Positions 17,933 to 27,818 of a stretch of DNA of 64,000 nucleotides are shown here, piece by piece. Both the position numbers and the translations under genes were made by a program. The first letter of the stretch is position 1; each line of letters opens with the position of its first letter. The stretch is from contig NZ_CP021106.3 of NCBI RefSeq assembly GCF_000355765.4, positions 248,001 to 312,000 on the forward strand. The letters are read 5' to 3'. The notes beneath the pieces are model-generated. The model saw nothing but the letters and a program-made list of their open reading frames with translations. It had not been told where the DNA came from and searched no databases. This DNA comes from Nitrosospira lacus (GTDB taxonomy: Bacteria > Pseudomonadota > Gammaproteobacteria > Burkholderiales > Nitrosomonadaceae).

Positions 17933-19549
17933 ATGAAGCTCGCTATTGCCCAGATTAATTGTACAGTTGGAGATCTTGGCGGCAATATCCGCAAGATCCT
18001 CGACTACACCAATCGGGCTAAAGATGCCGGGGCCGAACTGGTTATCACACCCGAGCTGGCGCTGTCGGGCTACCCGCCGGAAGATCTTCTACTGCGCAAC
18101 GGATTCCGGTTCGCATGCGAAAAAGCGCTTGCAGACATGGCCAGCGAAGTAAGTGGGGTAACGCTGCTGGCAGGGCATCCTCATCTCGCGGACGGCAAGC
18201 TCTATAACGCGGCCTCGGTGATACGCGATGGCAAGATTATCGCCACCTATCACAAGAATCAGCTTCCCAACGACTCTGTATTCGACGAGCGGCGTTATTT
18301 CGAACCGGGTTCCGATCCCTGCCTGTTCGAGCTGAAGGGAATAAGATTCGGTGTCAACATTTGCCAGGATATTTGGCAAGGAGACGCTGTCACCCGCGCC
18401 AGGGGAGCGGGAGCCGACGTGCTGATAGTGCTGAATGCCTCCCCTTATCACATGCGCAAGCAGGCCTTGCGCCATCAGCTTGTACGGCAGCACATCCGCG
18501 AAACGGGAATGCCCGTGATTTATACCAATCTGATAGGCGCGCAGGATGAGCTGATATTCGACGGCGCTTCCTTTGCCATGAATGGCAAAGGTGAGCTGAC
18601 GCATCAATTCGATGAGCTCACGGAAACGCTCGGCCTGATCGAATTGCAAAACGGCACCCCCATGCGCGGGGAAGTCTCTCCACCGCAAACACTGGAAGCA
18701 ACCGTTTATCAGGCTTTGTGTCTTGGCCTCAGAGATTATATGGGAAAGAATGGCATACCGGGCGTGCTGCTGGGCCTTTCCGGTGGCGTGGATTCGGCGC
18801 TCACACTAGCGGTCGCCGTCGATGCGCTGGGTGCCGACAGGGTGGAAGCGGTCATGATGCCATCACCATTCACCGCCGATATCAGCTTACTGGATGCGCG
18901 CACGATGGCCAGGACATTGAATGTACGTTACAGCGAGCTTTCCATCCAGCCGGTATTTGATAAGTTCCTGGATACGCTGGCAAAGGAGTTTCCGGAGCCA
19001 CCCGATCATAATCGCCCCGACACCACCGAGGAAAATCTGCAAGCGCGCATACGCGGCAACCTGCTGATGGCATTATCCAACAAATACGGCTCCATTGTGC
19101 TCACGACCGGCAACAAATCGGAAATAGCCGTGGGATACTGTACGCTCTATGGCGATATGGCGGGCGGCTTCGCGGTGCTGAAGGATATCACCAAAACCCT
19201 CGTGTACCGGCTTTGCCGCTACCGCAACACGCTGGGCAATGTGATTCCGGAACGTGTGATCAATCGTGCGCCTTCGGCCGAGTTGCGTCCCGGCCAGACC
19301 GATCAGGACAGCTTGCCGCCTTATGACGTGCTCGACGGCATCGTCGAAGCGTACATGGAGCACAATTTGTCGCTGCGGGAAATCCTGGGGATGAACTATG
19401 CCGAAGCGGACGTACGGCGCGTGGTGCATCTGATCCGTCTGAATGAATATAAACGCCGCCAGAGCCCGCCGGGTATCCGAATCACACAGCGAGGTTTCGG
19501 CAAGGATTGGCGTTACCCGATCACGTCAAAATATCGGGACGAGTTTTAA
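17933..19549 (+). CDS. nadE: Glutamine-dependent NAD+ synthetase NadE
   Basis: A 538-residue two-domain enzyme that makes NAD+ from deamido-NAD+, ATP and glutamine. The N-terminal carbon-nitrogen hydrolase (glutaminase) domain shows its catalytic triad: Glu in ELALSGYPPEDLLL, Lys in HKNQLPNDSVFDERRYF and Cys in GVNICQDIW. The C-terminal synthetase domain has the ATP-pyrophosphatase P-loop LSGGVDSALTLAV, then TTGNKSEIAVGYCTLYGDMAGGF and the end motif HLIRLNEYKRRQ. The starting ATG gives a standard N-terminus, MKLAIAQINCTVGDL. A PII gene follows 124 bp downstream on the same strand. Confidence 0.97.
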   Translation: MKLAIAQINCTVGDLGGNIRKILDYTNRAKDAGAELVITPELALSGYPPEDLLLRNGFRFACEKALADMASEVSGVTLLAGHPHLADGKLYNAASVIRDGKIIATYHKNQLPNDSVFDERRYFEPGSDPCLFELKGIRFGVNICQDIWQGDAVTRARGAGADVLIVLNASPYHMRKQALRHQLVRQHIRETGMPVIYTNLIGAQDELIFDGASFAMNGKGELTHQFDELTETLGLIELQNGTPMRGEVSPPQTLEATVYQALCLGLRDYMGKNGIPGVLLGLSGGVDSALTLAVAVDALGADRVEAVMMPSPFTADISLLDARTMARTLNVRYSELSIQPVFDKFLDTLAKEFPEPPDHNRPDTTEENLQARIRGNLLMALSNKYGSIVLTTGNKSEIAVGYCTLYGDMAGGFAVLKDITKTLVYRLCRYRNTLGNVIPERVINRAPSAELRPGQTDQDSLPPYDVLDGIVEAYMEHNLSLREILGMNYAEADVRRVVHLIRLNEYKRRQSPPGIRITQRGFGKDWRYPITSKYRDEF

Positions 19550-19587
19550 TCGACAATCAAGCGGCGTTCAAGCTTCCCATAACCCCG

Positions 19588-19593
19588 TATAAT
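19588..19593 (+). promoter_or_regulatory. Possible -10 element of the PII gene promoter
   Basis: A consensus TATAAT lies about 80 bases upstream of the PII start codon, between nadE and the PII gene. The bases at the -35 position (around 19566-19571, GTTCAA) match the consensus only weakly, so this is tentative. Confidence 0.3.
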
Positions 19594-19667
19594 CTCCCGC
19601 ACACCGTCGGCACAAATCGCGGCCGCAATTTATTATAAAAAACATCCAACCAAGGTAACCAGGGTAA

Positions 19668-20012
<345 letters not shown>

Positions 20013-20207
20013 CGCAGTGAGCCGGCCCATCTCAGGAATGCCGCGGCAGCGAGAGATAGGGGAGTAGCACGGATCACCTGGTTCCCGCAGTAGCCGCCTC
20101 CCCTGATGAAGTGCAGCTTCGTACCCCTGCACTGATATCTCCTCATGTGTCCCTGTCAAGCGCCAAGGCGTGTTGGAACTTCACCCGGATCCGGCTATCT
20201 TATCCTC

Positions 20208-21914
20208 ATGAAATTTCGCTATTTAATGGCGGCTTTGCCGCTAGTGTTCCCCGCCAATATTTTTGCCGCGGGACTGCCTGATCTCGGCGATGCATCCCAG
20301 GCCACTTTTTCCCCACAGCAGGAGCGGGAACTTGGACTGCGGATCATGTCCGAAATTCGCGCCGACGCCGGTTATCTTGACGATGCCGAAGTCGCCGGCT
20401 ATCTCACCAATCTCGGGAACCGCCTGCTCCTGAATTCCCGCGAAACACGCCCCGACCAGGAGTTTGAGTTCTTCGCGGTGAAAGATCCGATGATCAATGC
20501 GTTTGCGCTGCCCGGCGGCTTCATGGGCTTCAATACCGGCCTTATACTTACCGCGCAAAGTGAATCGGAGCTGGCTGGCGTAATGGCGCATGAAATCGCG
20601 CACGTTACCCAGAAACATCTCGCGCGCATGATTGCCGGACAAAGATACAGCATGTTGACTTCTCTGGCGGCGGTTGCATTGGCGGTTCTGGCTTCGCGCA
20701 CGAATCCTCAGGCGGCGCAAGCCGTTCTGGTGGGATCGCAGGCCCGCCAGATTCAATCGCAACTCGATTTCACCCGTGACCATGAAAAAGAGGCGGATCG
20801 TATCGGCTTGAATATACTGATCAGCGCCGGCCTTGATCCCCGCGGGATGTCGGAATTTTTCGAGCGTTTGCAAAAAGCCGGACGATTCCGCGAAAATGGG
20901 GCGCCGTCCTACCTGCGCACCCACCCGATCACTTATGAGCGGATCGCGGATATTGATAACCGCACGCACAGTTTGCCTTACCGCCAAGTGCCCGACAGCC
21001 TGGATTTCCTGCTGGTGCGAGCCAAACTCCGGGCCTCTATGGATAATCCCGGCGAGGCGGTTGAATACTTTGACTCCGCTTTGCGGGAGAAGCGTTATAG
21101 CAGCGAGGCGGTCGAGCGCTACGGACTGATCAATGCCTTGTTGCGAGACAGAAAATTCGTACGCGCAGATAAGGAATTAATGCAATTGTATGAAAACTTG
21201 CAGTCTGATGCCGATGATGCATTGGAGAATCACCATCTGGCCTCGTCCCCCCAGAATATATATAAGACTCCACTGTCAAACGACATGATCGAGATGCTCG
21301 CGGAGCGCGCCCGGCTTGCCATCGGGCAACCCGCGGAAGCCCTCGATATTTACAAAACCGCCCCACGAATATATCGGCCGCACCGCTCATCGAACCATTA
21401 CACCGGCACGGATAAAACCTCGGAAAACCATCGCCTCGGTACCACGATCCAGATTACACGTAAAACATTACGGCCAAGCGCCATGATCGAAACCCTTGCG
21501 GCAAGGGTTAAACTTGCCATGGGACAAACCGCGGAAGCGCTCGATATTTATGAAGCCGCGCTACGAACCTATCCCCAGCACCGGGCATTGGTCTACGACT
21601 ACGCCGACGCGCTGCTGCGCAGCAATGGCGCCGAGGCGGCGCTCAAATTCGTTAATCAGCAATTGCAGTATATGCCCAACGACATACGCCTTTACCGGCT
21701 GCAGGCCCAAAGCTACGGTGCGCTCGGGGACATGATGATGCAGCATCGCGCACAGGCGGAAGTCTATACGCGTCAAGGCAACGTCCATGCCGCTATCGAA
21801 CAGCTGCAGATCGCATTGAAAGGCGATGATGGCGACTTCTACCAGAAATCCAGCGCGGAGGCGCGCCTCAAGGAATTGCGCATACTGGCCGAGGCGCAAA
21901 AGAACGAAAAATGA
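20208..21914 (+). CDS. BepA-like M48 metalloprotease with TPR repeats
   Basis: A 568-residue periplasmic zinc protease resembling BepA/YfgC, which helps outer-membrane protein assembly and degradation. The start at 20208 (MKFRYLMAALPLVFPANIFAA) gives a clean signal peptide; the frame is open to 20145 but the extra residues are unlikely. The M48 domain has HEIAH at residues 128-132 and the third zinc ligand in DHEKEADRIGL, with a hydrophobic SMLTSLAAVALAVLA segment between them. A TPR region makes up the C-terminal half. It contains an in-frame 66-residue tandem duplication, which makes this protein longer than E. coli BepA. Confidence 0.92.
   Translation: MKFRYLMAALPLVFPANIFAAGLPDLGDASQATFSPQQERELGLRIMSEIRADAGYLDDAEVAGYLTNLGNRLLLNSRETRPDQEFEFFAVKDPMINAFALPGGFMGFNTGLILTAQSESELAGVMAHEIAHVTQKHLARMIAGQRYSMLTSLAAVALAVLASRTNPQAAQAVLVGSQARQIQSQLDFTRDHEKEADRIGLNILISAGLDPRGMSEFFERLQKAGRFRENGAPSYLRTHPITYERIADIDNRTHSLPYRQVPDSLDFLLVRAKLRASMDNPGEAVEYFDSALREKRYSSEAVERYGLINALLRDRKFVRADKELMQLYENLQSDADDALENHHLASSPQNIYKTPLSNDMIEMLAERARLAIGQPAEALDIYKTAPRIYRPHRSSNHYTGTDKTSENHRLGTTIQITRKTLRPSAMIETLAARVKLAMGQTAEALDIYEAALRTYPQHRALVYDYADALLRSNGAEAALKFVNQQLQYMPNDIRLYRLQAQSYGALGDMMMQHRAQAEVYTRQGNVHAAIEQLQIALKGDDGDFYQKSSAEARLKELRILAEAQKNEK
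21225..21620 (+). repeat. Diverged 198-bp tandem duplication inside the BepA-like gene
   Basis: Two adjacent 66-codon copies start at Glu340 and Glu406 of the protein. Shared anchors at identical spacing are ENH, MIE, LA, GQ-AEALDIY and HR. Copy 1 contains LAIGQPAEALDIYKTAPRIY and copy 2 LAMGQTAEALDIYEAALRTY. The last dozen residues of copy 1 no longer look like a TPR helix, while copy 2 continues into a normal TPR. The period is exactly 198 bases, so the reading frame is kept. Confidence 0.8.
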
Positions 21915-22021
21915 GGCTCGGCAATCCATTCTCGCTTACAGCATGATTTCTAAACGGCGCGCACTCGGGTAACATTCGGCTTTCATTTTTCCCCATCCAG
22001 GTATCCCTTCCCGAGTTACGT

Positions 22022-23170
22022 ATGGCATTTATTCCCCGCGGCAGGCTGCTTATACTCATCGTGGCACTGCTATCAGCCTTGGCTGGCTTCTGGTACTGGC
22101 AAGCACAACCCGATTCCAAGCAGGAACGCTACAAAACCCAGGCCGTCGACCACGGCGATATCATACAGAATATTTCCGCCAACGGCACCCTCAACCCCGT
22201 CGTGCTGGTCAATGTGGGCACCCAGGTATCGGGCACGGTATATAGATTATATGCGGACTTCAACGATGCGGTCGAGGAGGGGCAGATACTGGTTGAGCTC
22301 GATCCGTCGCTGTTCCAGGCCCAGTTGCGGCAGTCGGAAGCCAATGTGGCAAATGCCCGGACCGCGCTGAAGCTGGCCAATAACAAAATGGCGCGCAACC
22401 GCGCCCTTGTGGAACAGGGCTTTATCTCTCCGGATGCGCTGGACGCCGTCGAACAGATACTCGAAGCCGCTCGCGCCCAGCTCGCGGTAAGCGAAGCGCA
22501 GCTTGCGCGGGATCGTACCAATCTCAACTACAGTGTGATCCGTTCGCCCATTTCCGGCGTCGTCATCGCGCGCAACGTGGATATTGGCCAGACGGTGGCA
22601 GCAAGCTTTCAGACGCCCGTCCTGTTCCAAATTGCCAAGGATCTGCGCGAAATGCAGATCGATACCAGCGTGGCGGAGGCGGACATCGGCCAGTTGCATC
22701 TCGGTCAGGTGGTCAACTTTACCGTCGACGCTTTTCAGGAGCGCGAGTTCACAGGCACGGTGAAACAGGTGCGCCTCAACCCCACCATCCAGCAGAATGT
22801 GGTGTCATACAATGTGGTGGTAGCGGTGGAAAATAACGAAGGGGTATTGCTCCCCGGCATGACCGCCAACGTGCGCTTCACCGTCAACCAGAAAAAAGAT
22901 GTATTGCGGGTTCCCAATGCGGCGTTGCGCTATAAGCCAGCCGAAAACGACACGGATTCCGTCACGGCCCCGGCGCGGCGACCTGGCAAGCAAATGGTTT
23001 ACAGGCTGGAAGAAGGCAAAGCCGTCCCCGTCAGCATCCAAACCGGCATTGCCGATAGCAGTTTCACCGAAATCCTGGGAGACGCGATCCAGCAAGGCGA
23101 TAAACTGATCATTCGAGAAACCGCCGACAAGGACAAGTCCGCCAGTAAACTCAGATTCAGAATGTTCTGA
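22022..23170 (+). CDS. macA: MacA-like periplasmic adaptor subunit
   Basis: A 382-residue membrane-fusion protein, first gene of a three-gene MacAB-type operon. It has one N-terminal anchor (LLILIVALLSALAGFWYW), the lipoyl half-motif QNISANGTLNPVVLVNVGTQ, VSGTVYRLYADFNDAVEEGQ, a long coiled coil (about residues 95-165) and the second half-motif IRSPISGVVIARNVDIGQTV. MacA stimulates the MacB ATPase and bridges to TolC. Its stop overlaps the ATG of the next gene by one base (TGATG), indicating coupled translation. The sequence is clearly different from the adaptor at 11424-12641. Confidence 0.9.
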   Translation: MAFIPRGRLLILIVALLSALAGFWYWQAQPDSKQERYKTQAVDHGDIIQNISANGTLNPVVLVNVGTQVSGTVYRLYADFNDAVEEGQILVELDPSLFQAQLRQSEANVANARTALKLANNKMARNRALVEQGFISPDALDAVEQILEAARAQLAVSEAQLARDRTNLNYSVIRSPISGVVIARNVDIGQTVAASFQTPVLFQIAKDLREMQIDTSVAEADIGQLHLGQVVNFTVDAFQEREFTGTVKQVRLNPTIQQNVVSYNVVVAVENNEGVLLPGMTANVRFTVNQKKDVLRVPNAALRYKPAENDTDSVTAPARRPGKQMVYRLEEGKAVPVSIQTGIADSSFTEILGDAIQQGDKLIIRETADKDKSASKLRFRMF

Positions 23171-23904
23171 TGATTCCGCAACACGTTTCCGGTGAACCGC
23201 TGCTCAAGGTTGAGAATCTTAGCAAGATTTACAGTCTGGATAGCGGGGTCAAAGGGGGGGGAGCGGTCAACAGTCAAGTGCTGTTCGACGTGAACCTGAC
23301 TATCGATCGAGGAGAGTTCGTTGCCATCATGGGGCATTCCGGCTCCGGCAAATCCACCCTGATGAACATCCTTGGTTGCCTGGATACGCCCACCAGCGGG
23401 CACTATTGGCTCGACGGACGGGATATCGCATCACTTTCGGACGATGAACTCGCCCGCGTGCGTAATCGCAACATCGGTTTCGTGTTTCAAGGTTTCAACC
23501 TGCTTAAACGCATGACGGCCCTGGATAACGTAGCCACTCCCCTACTCTATGCCGGAGCGACCCGCTCGGATAGCCGCAAGCGCGCGCTGGAACTCTTGCG
23601 TCAAACAGGGCTGGGGAACTTTGCCGCGTATCAGCCTAACCAGCTTTCCGGCGGACAGCAGCAGCGCGTGGCCATCAGCCGCGCACTGGTCAACAACCCG
23701 CAGCTCATCCTCGCAGATGAGCCCACCGGCAATCTCGACACCCAGACCAGCCGTGAAATCATGGCGATTTTCGAGCAGCTCAATCGCGAGCAGGGCATTA
23801 CGATTGTGCTTGTCACGCACGAAGACGACATTGCCGCCTGCACCCGGCGGCTGGTTCGCCTGCAGGATGGGCGCATCGTGCATGATGGCGGGGTGCCCGC
23901 ATGA
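23170..23904 (+). CDS. MacB-type ABC transporter ATP-binding protein
   Basis: A 244-residue ATPase with Walker [20 protein letters not shown]-loop FVFQGFNLLKRMTALDNVATPLL, signature [15 protein letters not shown], Walker B LILADEPTGNLD and switch LVTHEDDIA. The N-terminal segment KIYSLDSGVKGGGAVNSQVLFDV has a short Gly-rich insertion. In E. coli MacB the ATPase and permease are one chain; here they are two genes. The ATPase gene overlaps the permease gene by 4 bases (ATGA), so the two are translated together. Confidence 0.92.
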   Translation: MIPQHVSGEPLLKVENLSKIYSLDSGVKGGGAVNSQVLFDVNLTIDRGEFVAIMGHSGSGKSTLMNILGCLDTPTSGHYWLDGRDIASLSDDELARVRNRNIGFVFQGFNLLKRMTALDNVATPLLYAGATRSDSRKRALELLRQTGLGNFAAYQPNQLSGGQQQRVAISRALVNNPQLILADEPTGNLDTQTSREIMAIFEQLNREQGITIVLVTHEDDIAACTRRLVRLQDGRIVHDGGVPA

Positions 23905-25124
23905 GTCTTCTCGCCATCATCGGCGAAGCGCTGCGGGCGCTGCGGCTCAACCGTTTGCGCACCGGCCTGACCATGCTCGGCATGATCATCGGCGTGGCGG
24001 CTGTGGTATTGATGCTCGCGGTGGGTCAGGGTGCGCAAACCACGGTGAACCAGGCCATCAGCTCGATGGGCAGCAATCTGTTCATCGTCGTACCGGGCGC
24101 CACCTCTTCTGGCGCACTGCGTTCCGCCGCTGGCAGCGTGCAAACCCTGACGATGGGCGATGCGCTAGCCATCGCCCATCTGCCTTCGGTCAAGGCAACC
24201 GCACCGCTCATTACCGGTACGGCGCAACTGAATTATGGCGCGAATAACTGGAGCACTTCTGTCACGGGCGTCACGCCGGATTACTTCAGTGTGCGCAACT
24301 GGCCTGCGGAAAGCGGCGCATTATTTACCGAGGCCGATCTGCGTTCGGCCACGCGGGTTGTCATTCTCGGCCAAATAACCGCCCGGAATCTTTTCGGCGA
24401 CGAAGATCCGACGGGAAAGACTATCCGCATCAAAAACAGTCCTTTTGTGGTCGCGGGCGTCCTCGCACCCAAAGGGCAAAGCCTGGATGGGCGCGACCAG
24501 GACGACGCCGTGTTTATTCCCATTACCACCGGACAAAGCCAGATATTCGGCAACCAGTTTCCTGGAACGATACGGTTCCTGATGGTGCAAGGCCGATCGG
24601 ACGAAGTAATGGATGAAGCCGAAACCGAAATCAACCAGTTGTTGCGCCAGCGCCATCGCCTTGCCGAGGGGACGGAAAACGATTTCACCGTGCGCAACAT
24701 GGCCGCCCTCGCCGCTGTAGCAACGGGCGCGGCCAAGGTCATGTCCATCATGCTGGGCTCCATCGCTTCCATATCATTGCTGGTGGGCGGCATCGGCATC
24801 ATGAATATCATGCTGGTATCGGTCACCGAGCGGACCCGAGAAATCGGCATCCGCATGGCCATCGGCGCCAACCGCCGCGCCATCCTCACGCAATTCCTGC
24901 TGGAAGCGCTGGTTATCTGCATCATGGGCGGGCTTATCGGGGTTGCCATCGGCATCGGCGGCGCCTGGGCCGTGAGTCAGGCGACGGATATGGTGGTAGT
25001 GATCACATTCGGGATGGTCGCCCTGGCATTCGCCTTTGCCTCAGCGGTGGGGATATTTTTTGGGTTTTATCCCGCGAAAAAGGCGGCGGCGTTGAAGCCG
25101 GTGGAAGCGTTGCGGTATGAATAA
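23901..25124 (+). CDS. MacB-type ABC transporter permease
   Basis: A 407-residue permease that matches the membrane half of MacB. Membrane segment 1 is in GLTMLGMIIGVAAVVLMLAVGQG; the periplasmic MacB-PCD domain follows (AISSMGSNLFIVVPGA, TAPLITGTAQLNYGANNW, VVILGQITARNLFGDEDPTG). Three more membrane segments surround NIMLVSVTERTREIGIRMAIGANR, and the protein ends FYPAKKAAALKPVEALRYE. The family exports macrolides, lipoproteins, peptides or siderophores depending on the species; the substrate here is unknown. This is the last gene of the operon. Confidence 0.93.
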   Translation: MSLLAIIGEALRALRLNRLRTGLTMLGMIIGVAAVVLMLAVGQGAQTTVNQAISSMGSNLFIVVPGATSSGALRSAAGSVQTLTMGDALAIAHLPSVKATAPLITGTAQLNYGANNWSTSVTGVTPDYFSVRNWPAESGALFTEADLRSATRVVILGQITARNLFGDEDPTGKTIRIKNSPFVVAGVLAPKGQSLDGRDQDDAVFIPITTGQSQIFGNQFPGTIRFLMVQGRSDEVMDEAETEINQLLRQRHRLAEGTENDFTVRNMAALAAVATGAAKVMSIMLGSIASISLLVGGIGIMNIMLVSVTERTREIGIRMAIGANRRAILTQFLLEALVICIMGGLIGVAIGIGGAWAVSQATDMVVVITFGMVALAFAFASAVGIFFGFYPAKKAAALKPVEALRYE

Positions 25125-25281
25125 TGGCCAATAAGCTGGAACTCTACCCTCGTTGCCATACCCGCTGCGTCGCAAGAGATGTGAAACGTAAAAATTACTT
25201 CCTGCTTCCTCAACTGTTTCGTGAAGGGCCTTCTGCGATAATTATTGTCATGGTTTGATGGCTCTTTCCGGGAGGAATATT

Positions 25282-25590
25282 TTAATTCTTGAATTGATTT
25301 GCACGGGCGTTGGCACGCCCCTCGCTGCCATGCTGACCGGCTGCGTCATCCGCCCGATTTAATCCGGGCATCCCCCTCTCTCGAGACCTTTCAGCGCGGT
25401 GAGTGTCGTCCTGCCTACCTTGAGTTTGCGCGTTGCCATATCCTCCCCCCGTCTGCGCCCCACCATGATTCGCCATCTGCCCTCCTCCATAATCCCCACC
25501 ATGCCCTCCTCCATGCCCTCCTTCTGCCAAGGCGCAGGTAGAAACCAGAAGTATGGTTCCTGTTACAAATGCTGAAATTGTTTTGCTCAT
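25282..25590 (-). CDS. Small secreted Gly/His-rich protein
   Basis: A protein of about 102 residues with an N-terminal signal peptide (TISAFVTGTILLVSTCALAEG) and a low-complexity mature part: GGHGGGHGGDYGGGQ, then Gly/Gln/Asn-rich and finally charged Arg/Glu/Asp-rich sequence ending ANARANQFKN. The start is taken as the second of two adjacent ATGs (25590) because AGGAG lies 6 bases upstream; the first is only 3 bases from it. No family is recognised. The HGGGHGG run could bind a metal such as Ni, Cu or Zn, but this is only a composition-based guess. It stands alone between the macAB-like operon and glmS. Confidence 0.6.
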   Translation of the reverse strand: MSKTISAFVTGTILLVSTCALAEGGHGGGHGGDYGGGQMANHGGAQTGGGYGNAQTQGRQDDTHRAERSRERGMPGLNRADDAAGQHGSEGRANARANQFKN

Positions 25591-25905
25591 CATCGTCTCC
25601 TCATGGTTACATGTGGCTGACCGGGATCCATGTTTCCCACGTCAACGGACTCCTAATAGAGTCGAAATTTCAATGTTTGTTTTTTATTAAAGGTACGTTC
25701 AGCAGGTTAATAAATCCACCTAATGGGTCGGCAGTTAAAGCTCACGTTTCTCGATAGGGTTGCCGATCCGATGCAATGACCAAAGGCAAAAACGTGCCGG
25801 GAATAATAAGGATAGACGTTTTTATTTCTCTGAACAACTCGGAAACCACAATAAATTGTGATCTGTCCCCAAGTGCTCATGGGCTCCGCAGTCCGGGGGT
25901 GATAG
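25591..25905. other. 315-bp intergenic region between glmS and the Gly/His-rich gene
   Basis: The region is downstream of glmS and upstream of the small secreted protein gene (both minus strand), so it should contain a glmS terminator and the small gene's promoter. The only structure seen is a short palindrome at 25847-25860. No classical terminator with a T run was found. Confidence 0.5.
25847..25860. repeat. Short palindrome CACAAT-AA-ATTGTG
   Basis: A perfect 6-bp inverted repeat with a 2-base centre lies 46 bases past the glmS stop. The adjoining bases read GATCTGTCCCC. It may be the edge of a dispersed intergenic repeat or just a chance palindrome. Confidence 0.35.
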
Positions 25906-27750
25906 TTACTCCACCGTCACCGATTTAGCCAGATTCCTTGGCTTATCCACATCCGTGCCTTTTTGCAGCGCAACATGATAAGCCAGCAATTGCAGTGGGA
26001 TGGTATGAAGGATGGGGCTGAGCGACCCGGCATGTTCCGCCAGCCGAATGATATGCACGCCTTCGCTCTCCTGGATGTGGGAATCGGCGTCGGCGAAAAC
26101 ATAAAGTTCGCCGCCGCGCGCGCGAACTTCCTGCAAATTGGATTTGAGTTTTTCCAGCAGCGCGTCGTTGGGCGCGATGGCGACCACCGGCATGTCCTTG
26201 TCCACCAGCGCAAGCGGGCCGTGCTTCAATTCCCCGGCAGCGTAGGCCTCGGCGTGGATGTAGGAAATTTCCTTGAGTTTGAGCGCGCCTTCCATGGCGA
26301 TGGGATAGTGCACGCCGCGCCCAAGAAACAAGGCATGGCGTTTCTGGGCGAATCCCTCGGCCCAGACCTTGACCTGGGGCTCCACTTGCAGCGCATGCTG
26401 CAGCGCGACAGGCAGGTGCCGCAAGGCGGCGATGATCTCGCGCTCGCCCTCGCCAGAGAGCTTGCCGCGCAGTTTCGCCAATGTCATGGCAAGCAGCATG
26501 AGTGCCGCCAACTGCGTGGTGAATGCCTTGGTGGAAGCGACACCGATCTCCGGCCCGGCGCGGGTGAGGAAGCGCAGATCGGTCTGCCGTACCAGGGCGC
26601 TTTCCGCCACATTGCAGATGGCAAGGCTGTGGCGGTGTCCCAGCGACTTTGCATAGCTGAGGGCGGCCAGCGTATCGGCCGTCTCACCCGATTGGGAAAT
26701 TCCCACCACCAGGGCTTTGGGGCTGGCGACCGGATGGCGGTAGCGGTATTCGCTGGCAATCTCGACATTGCAGGTCAATCCCGCCAGCGCTTCCAGCCAG
26801 TAGCGCGCCACCAGGCCAGCGTGATAGCTGGTGCCGCAGGCGAGTATCAGAATGCCGTCGGTCGTGTTGAAAATATCTTCCGCTTCGCTTCCAAATAGCC
26901 TCGGAGAGATGGATTGAGCGTTGAGCACCATTTCCAGCGTATTCGCCACCACACCCGGCTGCTCGAATATTTCCTTCTGCATGAAATGGGCGTAGGGGCC
27001 CATATCCACGGCTTCGTTGGTCAGTTCGCTTTCATGGATGGGACGCACCACTTCCTTGCGCGCACCATCATGAAGGCTGACAATCCGGTAGCTGTCACGG
27101 CGCAGTTCGGCCACATCGCCTTCTTCCAGATAAATCATGCGCTTGGTCACCTGCAACAAGGCGGAAGCGTCGGAGGCGGCATAGTTGCCGGATTCGCTCA
27201 ATCCCAATAACAGCGGTGCACCATTGCGGGAAACGACGATACGCTCGGGATCGACTTCTTCCATGACGGCGATGGCATAAGCGCCTTGCAATTCGTCCAC
27301 AGAACGGCATACTGCCTCGAAGAGATCTGAGGTTTCCCTCAGGTTAAACGTGATGAGGTGGGCAATAACCTCCGTGTCGGTATCGGAAGTGAATTGATAT
27401 CCCGCGTCCTGCAATCGCTGGCGCAGGGGTTCATGATTTTCTATGATGCCATTGTGCACGACCGCCACTTTCGAGATTTCGCCGGAAAAATGCGGATGAG
27501 CGTTGCGTTCGGAAGGCGCGCCATGAGTCGCCCAGCGAGTGTGGGCGATGCCTACCTCGCCATGGAAATCCTGCTCGTCTGCAAGCTTGCTGAGTTCGGC
27601 AACCCGCCCGGTGGTGCGCAGTCGATGCAACCCGCCATTCATCAGTGCAAGCCCGGCGGAATCGTAACCGCGGTATTCGAGACGGCGCAAGCCTTCCAGC
27701 AGGGTCGGAACAATATTACTTCTGGCTACCGCACCGACTATTCCGCACAT
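25906..27750 (-). CDS. glmS: Glutamine-fructose-6-phosphate aminotransferase (isomerizing) GlmS
   Basis: GlmS makes glucosamine-6-phosphate from fructose-6-phosphate and glutamine, the entry step to UDP-GlcNAc. The start at 27750 gives [20 protein letters not shown]; Cys2 becomes the N-terminal nucleophile after Met removal, so the 13 extra upstream codons cannot be used. The glutaminase domain has [17 protein letters not shown], and the isomerase half has two SIS domains ([45 protein letters not shown]). The C-terminal [11 protein letters not shown] is the family's conserved end. It is 614 residues long, a normal length, and lies 68 bp downstream of glmU in one operon. Confidence 0.97.
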   Translation of the reverse strand: MCGIVGAVARSNIVPTLLEGLRRLEYRGYDSAGLALMNGGLHRLRTTGRVAELSKLADEQDFHGEVGIAHTRWATHGAPSERNAHPHFSGEISKVAVVHNGIIENHEPLRQRLQDAGYQFTSDTDTEVIAHLITFNLRETSDLFEAVCRSVDELQGAYAIAVMEEVDPERIVVSRNGAPLLLGLSESGNYAASDASALLQVTKRMIYLEEGDVAELRRDSYRIVSLHDGARKEVVRPIHESELTNEAVDMGPYAHFMQKEIFEQPGVVANTLEMVLNAQSISPRLFGSEAEDIFNTTDGILILACGTSYHAGLVARYWLEALAGLTCNVEIASEYRYRHPVASPKALVVGISQSGETADTLAALSYAKSLGHRHSLAICNVAESALVRQTDLRFLTRAGPEIGVASTKAFTTQLAALMLLAMTLAKLRGKLSGEGEREIIAALRHLPVALQHALQVEPQVKVWAEGFAQKRHALFLGRGVHYPIAMEGALKLKEISYIHAEAYAAGELKHGPLALVDKDMPVVAIAPNDALLEKLKSNLQEVRARGGELYVFADADSHIQESEGVHIIRLAEHAGSLSPILHTIPLQLLAYHVALQKGTDVDKPRNLAKSVTVE

Positions 27751-27818
27751 TGATTGATTTCCTTTCTGCTTCGTTTCGGAGAATTGCAAGGTTGAGAAGA
27801 TGCCGCCATTTCATGTTT

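Noticed and set aside
25963-26898. Long plus-strand open frame (311 codons)
   Set aside because: Entirely antisense to glmS, whose product is unmistakable; caused by codon bias of the GC-rich sense gene.
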